DNA of 31,647 nucleotides from the NCBI GenBank assembly GCA_001724265.1, contig MEDY01000406.1:1-31647 (forward strand), given 5' to 3'. The notes beneath the pieces are model-generated. The model searched no databases and was not told the origin of the DNA. It saw only the letters and a program-made list of their open reading frames with translations. Shown here piece after piece: positions 1-9,958 of this stretch (positions within the stretch are counted from its first letter, which is position 1; the number at the start of each line of letters is the position of its first letter). The translations under genes were made by a program, and so were the position numbers. This stretch comes from Rhizaria sp. SCN 62-66 (Eukaryota; Rhizaria, unplaced).

Positions 1-523
1 GCTTGCGCTGGAGGTCGGCGTCAAAGACGCGCGCGCGGCGCATGGCGTCGGCGAGGTTCATGTTGTTGATGTCCCAGCCGCCGACGACGAGGTCGTTGGG
101 GTTCACCATGGGCAGCACCGAGTTGAAGGGGATGTGGACCTCCTTGCCCGACTTGGCGTCGGAGCCGACGCGGACCGTGGTGGCCTGAGTGAGGGAGCCG
201 AAGTAGTTGGGCTCCTTGACGCCGTCCTTGGTCTCCCAGCACACATTGTGCTTGTTGGCAAGGATGCCGGCGCAGACGGAAGTGCCGTTGTTGCCACCGA
301 GACCGACAAGCATGACACCGGCCTTGGGGACATGGCGCTTGGTCTTGAAGATGTAGCGGTGAGTCTGGGGGCGGATGTGCACGGTGCCGTTGACGGACTC
401 GACGTGCGAGCGGGAGTACTCGTAGTCGGAGATAATCTCGTCCTTGGTGTACTTAAGGTTCGGGCTCGACACGGAAATGCCACGGTACATGGCGTGGTCA
501 CCCTTAGCAGGAGCAGAAGCCAT
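1..523 (-). CDS. INO1: myo-inositol-3-phosphate synthase, N-terminal part (3' end outside window)
   Basis: This enzyme converts glucose-6-phosphate to 1L-myo-inositol-1-phosphate with NAD+ in the cytosol, the committed step of inositol and phosphoinositide synthesis. The frame is open for 174 codons from the ATG at 523 to the window edge. The NAD-binding glycine-rich motif [10 protein letters not shown] lies at residues 74-83. It is followed by the family signatures [20 protein letters not shown] (about 89-108), [20 protein letters not shown] (132-151) and [18 protein letters not shown] (151-168), all matching eukaryotic INO1/ISYNA1. The start follows a short pyrimidine-rich leader, and no in-frame ATG lies closer to the conserved core except Met12. 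No intron is needed in the visible part. The remaining two thirds, including the catalytic domain, lie outside the window. Confidence 0.95.
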   Translation of the reverse strand, partial: MASAPAKGDHAMYRGISVSSPNLKYTKDEIISDYEYSRSHVESVNGTVHIRPQTHRYIFKTKRHVPKAGVMLVGLGGNNGTSVCAGILANKHNVCWETKDGVKEPNYFGSLTQATTVRVGSDAKSGKEVHIPFNSVLPMVNPNDLVVGGWDINNMNLADAMRRARVFDADLQRK

Positions 524-1033
524 GGGGGAAGAGATCTACACTCGAGTGCGAGCACAAGCAAACAAAAGGAATCAATGAGACAGTGCGTTATGACATATGG
601 GTGCATTTATTAGATAGAGTTAGTCCATTCCAATGCTTTATGAACCTCGTTCTCATATGAAAAAGTATTTCTGTGTTCAAACAACGGACTTAGACGGCAG
701 AATATCAATCTGCCGAATCGTCAAAGTCCGCTCCGATGACGGTGCACCAAAATTTGTTCCCCAAAGCCTTGGTTCGCAAAAACTCGCGAGCGAGGAGCAC
801 TTCAGCATTTGAAAAATGCAAACCGCGTATAAACCATGTATCAAGCACTCAAAAACAAGTTGGTTTTATTCACTAGTGTAACATATATCTTAATAAAGTA
901 TCCCAGGTCGCAAGACACAACAAAGGTAGCAATGCAGACCGTAGCAGGCGCCTGGCCCTCACAAAGCGTGACGAGATCAAAAGCTCTGCAGTCATGTTCT
1001 GGGTGTTCAATCACCTCAGCCAGCGCATCCAGC
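524..1033. other. spacer between SFT2-like and INO1 genes
   Basis: This AT-richer 510-base spacer separates two minus-strand genes. It must hold the 3' end of the SFT2-like transcript and the INO1 promoter and leader. A TATAAA-like stretch occurs near 828. I see no coding frame with GC-rich codon use and no RNA gene. Confidence 0.6.
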
Positions 1034-2032
1034 TCACATGCCGATGCGCGAGGCGATGCCCCTGGGCAGCGCGGCGCCGACGGTGGCGGATGCAAGGGAC
1101 CCCATGACGCTGTTGACGCCGCCCGCGCAGGGCAGGTAGCTGGCCGTGTACCAAATGAGCATCGCGAACTGCAGCATGAGCGCAGGGAGGACCACAAACA
1201 CAGTCGGCAGCGCCGTGCAGGCAAAGACGACGAGGGCAAGCGACGCGAAGTAGGCGAGCGCGGTGGTGCGTCGGCCGTCCGCGAAGGCGGACTCGAGCTG
1301 GCCGATGGGGCCGTTGATGAAGCAAGGAGCGAGCCCGATGAAGATGTTGGCGAAGACGTAGGCGAAGGCAAACTTGGCCGCCGCGCCGAGGAAGAGGCCC
1401 GGGAGCATGGAGAAGCACATGAAAAGCATGACACCGCCGGCGCAGAGAGATAGCGTGAAGCCCGCGAGGCGCTGCGGGTAAGTCAGGTCGGGCAGCGCCT
1501 CGGAGAGGGAGGTGAGGCAGGAGCGCAGAAGCGCGGTGACGCGGGCGGCCGCGGCGGCGGCAAAAGGCGGGGAGGCCGCGGCGTCGTCGGCGTCGTCGCC
1601 GTCAACCGCAGAAACGACCTTGCTGGGAGCGGAGGACAGGTTGTCGGCGGAGTGCGCCCGGGCAGAGGCGCCCATGACGGACATCTCAGTATCGCCACCG
1701 GCACCGCCGGCACCGTTGCTGCCCGGTGAGTCGGCGGACGCGGAGGCAGAGGTAAAGGCGGACGGCAGACGGATGGACGAGGCAAAGGAGGAGAACATAG
1801 CGCCCGCGCGGGAAGCAGCGGCGGAGAGCTTGGCTGACGCAGCAGCGCCAGCGCCGGCCCCGGAGGACGTCGAAGGGTTGGGGTCGTGGGCGCTGGGCAG
1901 AGTGCCGGTGACCGAGTCAAGGTCGTCGCGCTGGGCAACGGCTTCCCAGCCGGCGAGGCTCGTCTTCTTGTTGAGACCGATGGCGCCCTTGAACTTTTCC
2001 ATCTGGTGAAGCGAGCGAGGTGTGGGGATCAT
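1034..2032 (-). CDS. SFT2-domain vesicle transport membrane protein
   Basis: This is a predicted four-pass Golgi membrane protein of the SFT2/GOT1 group, which helps vesicles fuse in endosome-to-Golgi and intra-Golgi traffic. The 332-residue protein has a ~175-residue Ala/Ser-rich N-terminal extension, then LTYPQRLAGF (183-192), the usual entry to the domain. Hydrophobic segments lie at about 191-210, 214-236, 257-277 and 279-300. The cytosolic loop FINGPIGQLESAF (238-250) and the WYTASYLP segment (294-301) match family positions. The long N-terminus is unusual, since most SFT2 proteins are about 160-220 residues. Two ATGs are possible: 2032, or 2002 (MEKFKG). I keep the longer form, though the downstream one is credible. 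The stop is TGA and no intron is needed. Confidence 0.88.
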   Translation of the reverse strand: MIPTPRSLHQMEKFKGAIGLNKKTSLAGWEAVAQRDDLDSVTGTLPSAHDPNPSTSSGAGAGAAASAKLSAAASRAGAMFSSFASSIRLPSAFTSASASADSPGSNGAGGAGGDTEMSVMGASARAHSADNLSSAPSKVVSAVDGDDADDAAASPPFAAAAAARVTALLRSCLTSLSEALPDLTYPQRLAGFTLSLCAGGVMLFMCFSMLPGLFLGAAAKFAFAYVFANIFIGLAPCFINGPIGQLESAFADGRRTTALAYFASLALVVFACTALPTVFVVLPALMLQFAMLIWYTASYLPCAGGVNSVMGSLASATVGAALPRGIASRIGM

Positions 2033-2794
2033 AAGGGAGTGTGAAGGTTTAGTGAGTTAAACGGATGTGTGAAAGCAAAGCATGTGGCGGCATAGAAACG
2101 CGTTTCAGAGCATTCAATTTTAATAACAAGTATACACAAGCAGCTCAATCGTATAAATCAATGCGGATTTTCATTTAACGGTCATAGCTAGTAGCTCTGG
2201 GCGTGGCTGCGGAAGTGATGAGTTGGCAGACGCGTCGCTAGTCCTGCCCAACGACTCTTTGCTGCATTTGTGGTCAAACCAACAAAAGCCACGCTTGTGC
2301 GACATATCTGCAGAGGATTGTCACAAAAACAACAAAAACCGACGTGATAAAGCGTCTAGTATATTGTAGGTGACTATAATACCTGTATTTGTGCGTTCAA
2401 ATAATTGCGTGTCCGCAGATCTTACGATGTGACACTCATGTGTTGGGTTAGGATGCGTGATGACACTGCCGTCCCAGCCGCAGCCTTCAAGGTGCATCTC
2501 GATCGAGAGCTTACCAACACAATGACGCCGGCTAGTGGAGTGCAAAGATGGGTTGACGATGTTCGGAGCTTGCTTGCCGGAGTTCCCACAGATGACACAC
2601 AGAAGTTGATCACAGAAAGGAGTTATTTTCGACAAAGTTATGTGGGCATATGACAAGAGTACGTCGCATGTTGCAAGAAGCTCAGGATGGAAAAGATATT
2701 AAAACAGTGTATCTGTATAATTTAGTACGTGTGCTAGGTATAGCTTCTTAAAAAGCGCGTTTAAATCCTATGAATATAACCGATCTCACAGACT
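2033..2794. other. spacer between SUCO-like and SFT2-like genes
   Basis: This 762-base AT-rich spacer lies between two minus-strand genes. It contains the 3' end of the SUN-protein transcript and the SFT2-like promoter. A plus-strand ATG frame at about 2438-2653 (72 codons, no stop) has mixed codon use and no recognised domain. It could be an old exon fragment, but I do not call it a gene. Nothing else stands out. Confidence 0.5.
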
Positions 2795-5700
2795 TCACTC
2801 TGGTGTCGCCTCATGTTGTTGGGCCTGTTCAGGCAGCGACGCGTTCGCCTGAATCGTCTTGTTAGCTTCACCGCTCACAGTGCTCACAGTCGCAGTATTC
2901 GTAGCAACAGCAACAGTGCCCGCCTCGGGTTCATGCACGCTCTTGCATTCGACAGCAGCACTCGCGTGCATTGCTGAGGCTTGCATCTGCGAAGCACTCA
3001 TGTTTACGCCAGCAACAGCTGCGACAGCGGGCTCCGCCCGTGCGGCCGCCACTGCGGGCACGGTGACCCCGGATACGCGACGCAGCCTCAAGCCATCACT
3101 CTGTGCAACTGAAACAGACGTCGCCTCGATTTCTTCGTGGTCGTCGTCAGTGTTACTACCGTCAATCTCTCTACCCGTTGGGACAGTGTTGAGTGCAGGA
3201 TTTTGACGAGCAGTCACGACAGGACTCTTGTTCTTGATCCTGTTTTTGCTACTGCTGATGTTTTGATGACTTGTCAACGGCTTTGCAGGAGTCGTCGTTG
3301 CTGACGTTCCAGTGTCAACGTGCCTTGCGTTGGCGATATTCTTGCCCTTGTCAGCTGAAGTTTGCGCGACACAAGATGGGCTATCAGTGGGCTTAGCAAC
3401 ACCACCATCAGTCGGAATCGCAGTTGCAGCAAATGGCGCTCCGACAGGCGCACTGACAATTGCGTCGATACTATTGCTGTTGGCCGTTGAAATGACAGTG
3501 CTTTGTGGTTGGAGCTGGTGTACCTCGCTGTTCTCTGACTTAAGCAATAGCATACGAGTCTTGATGGCAATGAACACAACGACCGCAACAAGAAGAACGC
3601 ATGCCATGACAAGGCCCTCGATTTCGCTCGCAAACTGGTTCGCAGAAGCTGCCTCGGCGTCAGCAATGGCCTGAGCCTTCGCAAAATCCTTAGAATCCGC
3701 CTCAACGTCGCTTACGCCGTGACTGGTAGCTTCGGAAAGAGAGCAGTGCAGGAGCGCTTCCAACGAGCGCAGGGCGGCTGCATCTGCAGTGGCCGCCGCA
3801 GCAGCGCCACCACCGTACGCGCGAATGAGAGGACACAGAGTGCGGCCCACAGTCGTAGTGACTGTGGCCAGCGCACTCCCCAACGTCGGCTCAGCGGCCA
3901 TGCCAGTGTCAGCGCCGCCGTCTGTGGCAGTGGCGGCAACGCGCGCCGCAGCCGCGACGAGCGCGGTCTCAAGCGTCGCCATCTTGGCCGTCAGCGCCCG
4001 CGCCTCGGCCTCGGCCGCCGCGGCCCGCGCCGTGGCCGCCGCGGCGGTGGCCGAGAGCGCGCCGACCTCGCCCTCAAGCAAGTTAAGCCGCGCGTGGATG
4101 GCGTCGATCGCGGCGGCGTTGACCGCGGCCGAGGCGACGGCAGAGTTGGTAGTGGCCGTCGCCGCGGCCGCCGAAGCCGCCGCAGTCGCCGTCGCGGCGG
4201 CCGAGACCGCGGCCGAGGACGCGGCGGTGGCTGCGACGGTTGCGGCCTCCGCGCTCGCCGCCGCGGCCGTCGCGGTCGCAGCGGCGGCGGCGACGTTGTT
4301 GTTGGTGACGGCGATGTCCTCGGTCACTTTGTCGACGAGCTCCTCGAGGAAGCGGGTGAGATACGCCTGCTCCACGTCGAGCTCCTTGAGCCGCGCGGCG
4401 AGGACCTTGACCACAGAGCCGCTGTCGCCGCCCTTGGGCTTGAGGCCGTGGCCGTGAAGCAGCCCACCGGCCAGCGCCGCATGGCGGCCACCGGGCACCT
4501 GCAGCGGCTTCGGCAAACCTCCACCGACGCCTCCAGCGCCAGCGGCAGTGGCAGCGGCAGTGGCTGTGTGGGCGTTGGCAGTAGCGCCGCCAGTGCCAGC
4601 GCCAGTGCTAATGCCAGAGGCAGAGGCAGAGGCAGAGACAGAGGAAGGAGCGGCGGCCGGGTTAGCGGTGGCGGCTGCGCCAGTGCTCGTGCCGGCGACG
4701 GCGACGCCTGAGCCGTGGGGCGTGTTGTTGTTGTTGTTGTTGTTGGTGTTGTGAATAGAATTGGCTGGGGCAGCAACAGGGACGGCGCCAGCGGTGCCAG
4801 CGCTGGCCGTGGCGGCGCCACGGTTAGGGCGCTGCGAGAGCCGGGCTGCTAGCGAGGCGAGCCCGCTCGGCACCGCAGGCACAGTGTTTGGCACCGTGTT
4901 GGGAACTGGCGTGGGGACTGTGGACACTGCGACAGGAACCGAGGGCACCACTGCGCCAGGGACTGTGGGCACAGCGCTAGAGGCGGTGGTGGGTGCAGCA
5001 CTCGAGACAGTGCCCGCATTCACCGTGGGGGGCGCAAGGCTTGCGGCCGCGGAAGCAGCAGCGGCCGCGGCAGCAGGCTGGGCAGTGCCAGTCACGGTGA
5101 CCGTGGGCGCGTCGGTGTTCGGAGCGGCCGCGGTGTTTGCGGTGTGTTTATTGTTGTTGCAGTGCATCGTAACGGGGATAGACAGCCACTCACTGGGGAT
5201 CGTCACCGTGCCAGCGCCAGCGCCGATGCCAATGCCAGCGCCGGAGCCAGCAGCAACGGAGCCTGGAGTCACGAGCGCAGTCGCGTCTGCATCTGTCGCC
5301 GCGCCGGTAGAGTCGCCCTCACGAGTGCAGTGGTTCTGACCGTTGACGTCCAAGTCCGCATGGGCATTGGCGGTAACGCTCGTGGCTGCGTTGGTGTTGA
5401 CAACGTCAACATCGTCGGTCACAACAACATCATCGGGGTTCGCAGGTGTTTCACCGGCACCGCTGGCGGCAACAGCGCTCGCTGTGTTGTTAGCATTGGC
5501 GTTGGCTGTAGCAGCCGCAGCACTTGCCGTGGTGCCAGCGCTGTCCGTGTTAGAGGCAGCATTGGGCACGCTGACAGGGCACGAGCTGTTGTTCGCCGCA
5601 GCGACAGCAACGTCAGGTGGCCTAATTTCCGCAGGCGGCTTGACTTCCGCGCTCGCAGCAGCAGCATCGGTCGGCACAGCTGAGTTTTGAGTTGCTGCTG

Positions 5701-8392
5701 CAGGCTCGGGGCTGCCACCACTGAGGACACCGGCGCTGCTAGCGTCACCGTCGACTGGAGTCTTCGTGGCTGAGTGTGACTGGCTTTCAGTTGAACTTGC
5801 AGAGGCATCAGGACTCGTTGCAGCCTGATTGGTCGGTGAAGCAATCGGAGCAGCGGTTGCAGCAGAGTCCGTTTCAGCACTCTTGACACTTGAATTAACA
5901 ACAGTCTTGTCGGGGCTCGATGAGCTCCTGACATCACTCCCGGTGTTCACCGTAGCATCAACAGGAGAAGCAGCCGCCGCAGTCGCAGCTGCATCCGACG
6001 CAGCAGTCGCGTCCGTGTGTAGAGTGTTGGTCTCAGCGGTTACAACAGCTGGGTTCTTCTCTGTCTCAGTAGCAGCGGTGTTCCCAGCAGGCACAGCGAC
6101 ACCGGAACCGGTCTCTCGCGCGGCCGCCGCACCACTCACCGCGGGCGCGACAGTGGCCACTAGCACAGCCTCGGCCGCATCGGTGCCCGCAGTCACCACA
6201 GCCTCAGGCGCACCTGACTGAGACTGCGACCGTGAGTCGTTGCTCTGGTGGTGAAGCGAGGACACTGGAGACACGGTCACCACCGTCTCGGGCATCGGCA
6301 GGTGCGGCTTAACTTCCTGCTCCGCCAGCGGCTTAACTTCCCCGGCGGCGACTGCACGGGCGACCTCTAACAGCACTGCGCCCAAGGTAGCTGTTCTAGG
6401 CACATTCGCGCCGCCATGATTAGCGTTGCCACTACTAGGAACATGGCCGTGTGCGTCTCCGTGGCCGTGAGGGCTCGCTCTCGCGCTGTCCTGACCGCCG
6501 TGACCGCTGCCGCTGTCGACAACAACACTGGGGATGGTGACGGTAATGTTGCCGGCGCCGGCCGCCGGCAGCAGCAGCTCGCTGCTCACGTGCACTGCGG
6601 GGCCGTTCGCAGCAGCAGCCGGGGGCGGCAGAGCAAAGCCACTCTCTGCACCACTACCGTTGACGGCTGCAATAATCGGCTCCGATGAAGAAGCAGCTGC
6701 CGCTGCAGCGGCGGCTGCGGCGGCAGCAGCAGCGGCGGCGGCAGCGGCAGCGGCTGCAGCGGCGGCCGCAGCAGCAGCGGGCAGCTTAGATGCTTGCGTC
6801 GTCGCAGGCATAGGCGCGGGCGCAGTCGTAGTCCCGGTCCCAGGCACTGGCACCGCAGGAGCAGCAGCAGCGGCGGCCGCGGCAGCAGCGGCTGCGGCAG
6901 CGGCCGCCGTAGCAGCAGCGCTGTTTGCGACAACATTCGCAGCACCACCAGTCGCGGTGGCATGCAGAAGTTCGGCTGCGGCTGCGTCAACGTGGGGAGA
7001 GACAGATGTGATGTCGGGATCAATAGTCGTCGCGTTGCTCCAGCTTGGTTCTCTATGCAACGCATCACCACTCAAAACAGCGCCGGAATCGGTCGGACTA
7101 GTCACGGCAACAGGCTCGTGCTCGCTCGACTTGACCTCCGTCGGTTGTTGCTGCTGCTGCTGTTGCTGCTGTTGCTGCTGCTGTTGCTCTTGCTTTGTCT
7201 CAACAGTCGCGCTCGGCGAAGTAGGCGTCTCGTTGTTAGGCAGAACACCAATACTAGCACTCGCACTAGAGCTCGAGCTAGAACTGGCAGCAGGAGCAGT
7301 GCTGTGCGCATTCTGAGCCTGAGGGGGTGTTTCAGTCGCGACCACAGCGGGTTCAGTCGTCGTCTGGACTACAATCTCACTCTGTTGCTGTTGTTGCTGC
7401 TGCTGTTGTTGTTGTTGCTCAAGCTGCAACTGCTGATGTTGCTGCTGTGTGTTGCTGTCCTCGCCGTACAGCACCGCCTTGACGTCGGCGTCGGCGCGCG
7501 ACATCTCCTCCTCCAGCTCTTGCAGAATGGTCGACCCGTAGACGCGCACAAAGGTCAGCGTGCAGTAGTAATCCTGGCCGTAATGCGACAGCCAGCGCAG
7601 CTTGACGAAGCGCACGAACTCGGGCCTGCTGATGCGGAACACCTGGGTCGAGCGGCGGTCGTCGGCGCGGTAGTTGCCCAGCCACACCCACTGCGACGTG
7701 GGGTAGTTGGACGAGCCCAGGAGCTGGAAGTCTTTGACGCGCGACGAGTAGTGCTCGAGATTGCCCAGCGCGATCGTGTCGATCGAGATGTCCTCGCTGA
7801 GCTGGATGACGAGCCATTTCTTCGTCTCGCAGGGAGCCATCATGTATCGGTCCACGTCGCTCTTCAGGACATTCGAGGGCTTCTTCATGTCTTTCGAGGC
7901 CGAGATGAGCTTGGCGCCCGCGTCGGCCGAGGCCACGTTGAGCCGCAGCGGCTCGGTGCCGTCGGGAACTGGCCCCACGGCCGGACGGAGGTGGGTCGGC
8001 ACAGGGCCCGCCGGCTGCTCAGGGGCGGTGGCGGTGGGCGGCACAGCTGGGGTGGCTGCTGTTGAGGCGGACTCCGCAGAGGCGGCAGCGACCGTGGGCT
8101 GCACTGGAGTGACCGTGGGCTCGGAGGCAGCGACCGTGGGCTGCTGCTCAGCGGTGGTGGGCTGCGCGAGGGTGACTGTGGGTTGCTGTTCAGAAGCGGC
8201 CGCTGGCTGCACTGGAACGACAGTGGGTGGTGCGGGAGCCGTGTTGGACTCAGATGCAGGCACAGGAGCGGGGATAGCAGCGGAGCGCGCTGTCTCGGCC
8301 GCCGTCGCAGTCGCGGACTCGGCGGGGGCAGCGGAAGTTGGAGCAACAGCCTCAGCAGGTGCAGCCGCGTTGGGAGCAGCAGGCGCGCCAGG

Positions 8393-8425
<33 letters not shown>

Positions 8426-9370
8426 AGCATTCACGGTGGTGGTTATGACCTCAAGATTCATGTTAGCGTCAGCACTCTTTGCAGCAGCGGTACCAGCGGG
8501 AGCCTCAGGCGCAGGTGCGGTTGCAGTTGCACGCGCCGCACGTGCAGCAGTGGTGTCGAGCGGCGACGTGGTGGCGGCAGCGTCATCCGCAGTCTCTGCC
8601 ATAGCGACAGCAGGGGGCTCGGACACAGGCGCGTCGGAGCCGTCCGCAACGACGATAGCTGCAGCGACAGGGACCGCGGCATTAGAGGCAGCTGCGCGAG
8701 CGCTGCCATCGGTATTCTTGCTCGCATCAGGGCTGGCGCCATTCCCAACACTGTCAGTCTTGCTGCTGTCTGCTGCAACCGCCTCGTTGTCCGACGGCTG
8801 TGTCGCCTGAGTCTCAGCTGTCGCAGGTGCGGGCGTCGCAGAGAGTGGCTTCTCTCTATTAGACGCAGCAACGTGAGCAGTGTCAGCACTCAGCTTCGTG
8901 CTTGCTGCAGTCTTGGCAGCAGTTGCGTCCGTCGCAGTCGCCGCATCATCGTTGGCGCTGGCTGCTAGTGCTGAGATGACGTCACTAGGAGCATTCGCGT
9001 CCGCAGATTTCGCAGTGACCGCGTCAGTAGCGTCGATCGCGCTAGGTGTGACTATGGACGCAGCGGAGGGCGTCGCTGCGGCTGCGGCAGGCGTGTCCGG
9101 CCTCTTGTCAGCGCCAACGGCAATGGGGGCGTTCGCTGCAGCTGCGGCAGCCTCAGCGGCCACAGGCGTCGCAAACAAGCCACATACGCTCAGCAGCAGC
9201 ACCAACAGCAGTGCCCGTAGGCGCCGTGCGGGTGTCCGAGTGCGTTGACACGATGCAAGCGCAGCTCCAGGCACCTGTGCAGAGGCTGGGTGCGATGAAG
9301 AGACAGCGGCCTCCGCGGGAGGTGCTGGGCTCCTTTGCTGAGGCCGCTCAGGACCATAATAGCAGTCCAT
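2795..9370 (-). CDS. SLP1/SUCO-type SUN-domain ER membrane protein, giant low-complexity form
   Basis: The 2191-residue protein starts with a signal sequence (hydrophobic core about 51-72, RALLLVLLLSVCGLF). A complete mid-SUN domain spans about 474-612, including YMMAPCETKKWLVIQLSED, HYSSRVKDFQLLGSSNYP, RFVKLRWLSHYGQDYYCTLT and VRVYGSTILQELEEEM, as in yeast Slp1, human SUCO and plant mid-SUN proteins. Near 1655-1680, DVEQAYLTRFLEEL matches the coiled coil conserved in that family, and an Ala-rich coiled coil runs to about 1810. A C-terminal transmembrane helix (about 1915-1940, LVMACVLLVAVVVFIAIK) precedes a ~250-residue tail. In yeast, Slp1 works with Emp65 in the ER to protect soluble proteins from degradation; the same role here is inference. 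Oddities are size (family usually 600-1300 residues), three polyGln tracts and two long polyAla tracts. The ATG at 9370 is the first in frame. Confidence 0.9.
5098..5108. repeat. representative copy of the dispersed word TGACCGTGGGC
   Basis: GACCGTGGGC occurs exactly at 5099, 8090, 8111, 8132, 12898, 12913 and 14581, and reversed at 11816. GACTGTGGGC occurs at 4961 and 12362, and reversed at 3845. The related TGACCGTGAG is at 14604, 14685 and 17119, and reversed at 10748, 11865 and 20048. All lie in coding sequence. Confidence 0.8.
6304..6341. repeat. two copies of the dispersed word GCGGCTTAACTTCC
   Basis: The 14-mer occurs at 6304-6317 and 6328-6341, and again at 28890-28903 in another gene. 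The G variant GCGGCTTGACTTCCG is exact at 5635-5649 and 15609-15623. Near copies lie at 10590 and 15630. Confidence 0.8.
6694..6779 (-). repeat. polyalanine-coding tract (about 28 Ala codons)
   Basis: The run of NGC triplets on the plus strand encodes an almost uninterrupted polyAla stretch in the SUN-domain protein, using mixed GCN codons. A second, shorter Ala run lies at about 6860-6910. Because the repeat is built of mixed synonymous codons it is not a simple microsatellite, so it was probably kept at protein level rather than recently expanded. Confidence 0.85.
7143..7189 (-). repeat. polyglutamine-coding tract of the SUN-domain protein
   Basis: This mixed CAG/CAA run encodes about 15 Gln in a Lys-Gln-Glu context downstream of the mid-SUN domain. 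A second run of similar length lies at about 7381-7425. Together they flank a Ser-rich segment between the SUN domain and the polyAla region. Confidence 0.85.
8397..8430 (-). repeat. pure CTG/CAG repeat coding polyGln
   Basis: About ten uninterrupted CTG units on the plus strand (CAG on the coding strand) encode the first polyGln run of the SUN-domain protein, N-terminal to the mid-SUN domain. Purity at nucleotide level contrasts with the interrupted tracts near 7143 and 7381 and suggests a recent or unstable expansion. Confidence 0.85.
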
Positions 9371-9958
9371 TCACGCGCAGCGGTAGTCGCTCAACGGCAA
9401 ATCTGTTTCAGTGAAACGCGTTGGTGTAATCTAGAAGTGGGTTAAAGTCTGAACAGAAGCAGGGGAGAGATTGGGCGTAGTGGTTAGCACGGAGTGAGTC
9501 AGCCGGCCACGTAGCTTTTGTAGGCATTCGAGTTCAACAGAATCTAATCGTCATGTAGAATTATAATATCGGTTTCTACATAAAACGCAAGCATTTAAAT
9601 TTATCATTCAAACGACATCACTATCTGTCGATGTTACCTCTGCGTGCGACATCATTTCAAGAGGAGCCACAAGAGCCGGTCGGTCGGTCGTGGACCGACT
9701 GGACATGGTGGTTGCTTGGTGGCAGGCTTTTCGCGCCACGTGAGACATGAAAAATCAAGAAGCCACGGCATATACTGATCGTTAAAAGCATTATAATAAC
9801 AATTTATAGAATTAAATTTAACCAATCTCCACTATTTCGGTATTATTTCATCTTTATCGTTCGTTGTAGTGCTACTTCTCCGCCCTCTCGTGCGTTGAAC
9901 TCTCACAACCCCGCCCGTCCCCGCACTCACCCCCCGCGCGCGGCCTAGCCCGCCTCCG
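9371..9958. promoter_or_regulatory. divergent promoter region between SUCO-like and EXO1 genes
   Basis: This AT-rich, 588-base region is the only space for the promoters of two head-to-head genes. It contains an 8-base perfect inverted repeat, ATGTAGAA at 9553-9560 and TTCTACAT at 9574-9581, around an AT-rich loop. A second perfect short palindrome, GTCGGTC-GTG-GACCGAC, lies near 9685-9701. The EXO1 leader (about 9880-9958) turns C-rich just before the ATG. That the two genes are co-regulated is inference. Confidence 0.55.

Noticed and set aside
2321-2656. Overlapping small frames on both strands (111 and 82 codons)
   Set aside because: Their starts are TTG or their codon use is mixed, they have no domain, and they lie in an AT-rich spacer. 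A decayed exon remains possible.
6534-8426. Plus-strand frames of 220-423 codons under the SUN-domain gene
   Set aside because: These are shadows of polyAla and polyGln coding repeats (polyAla, polyLeu, polyCys products); the minus-strand frame carries the mid-SUN domain and transmembrane helix.
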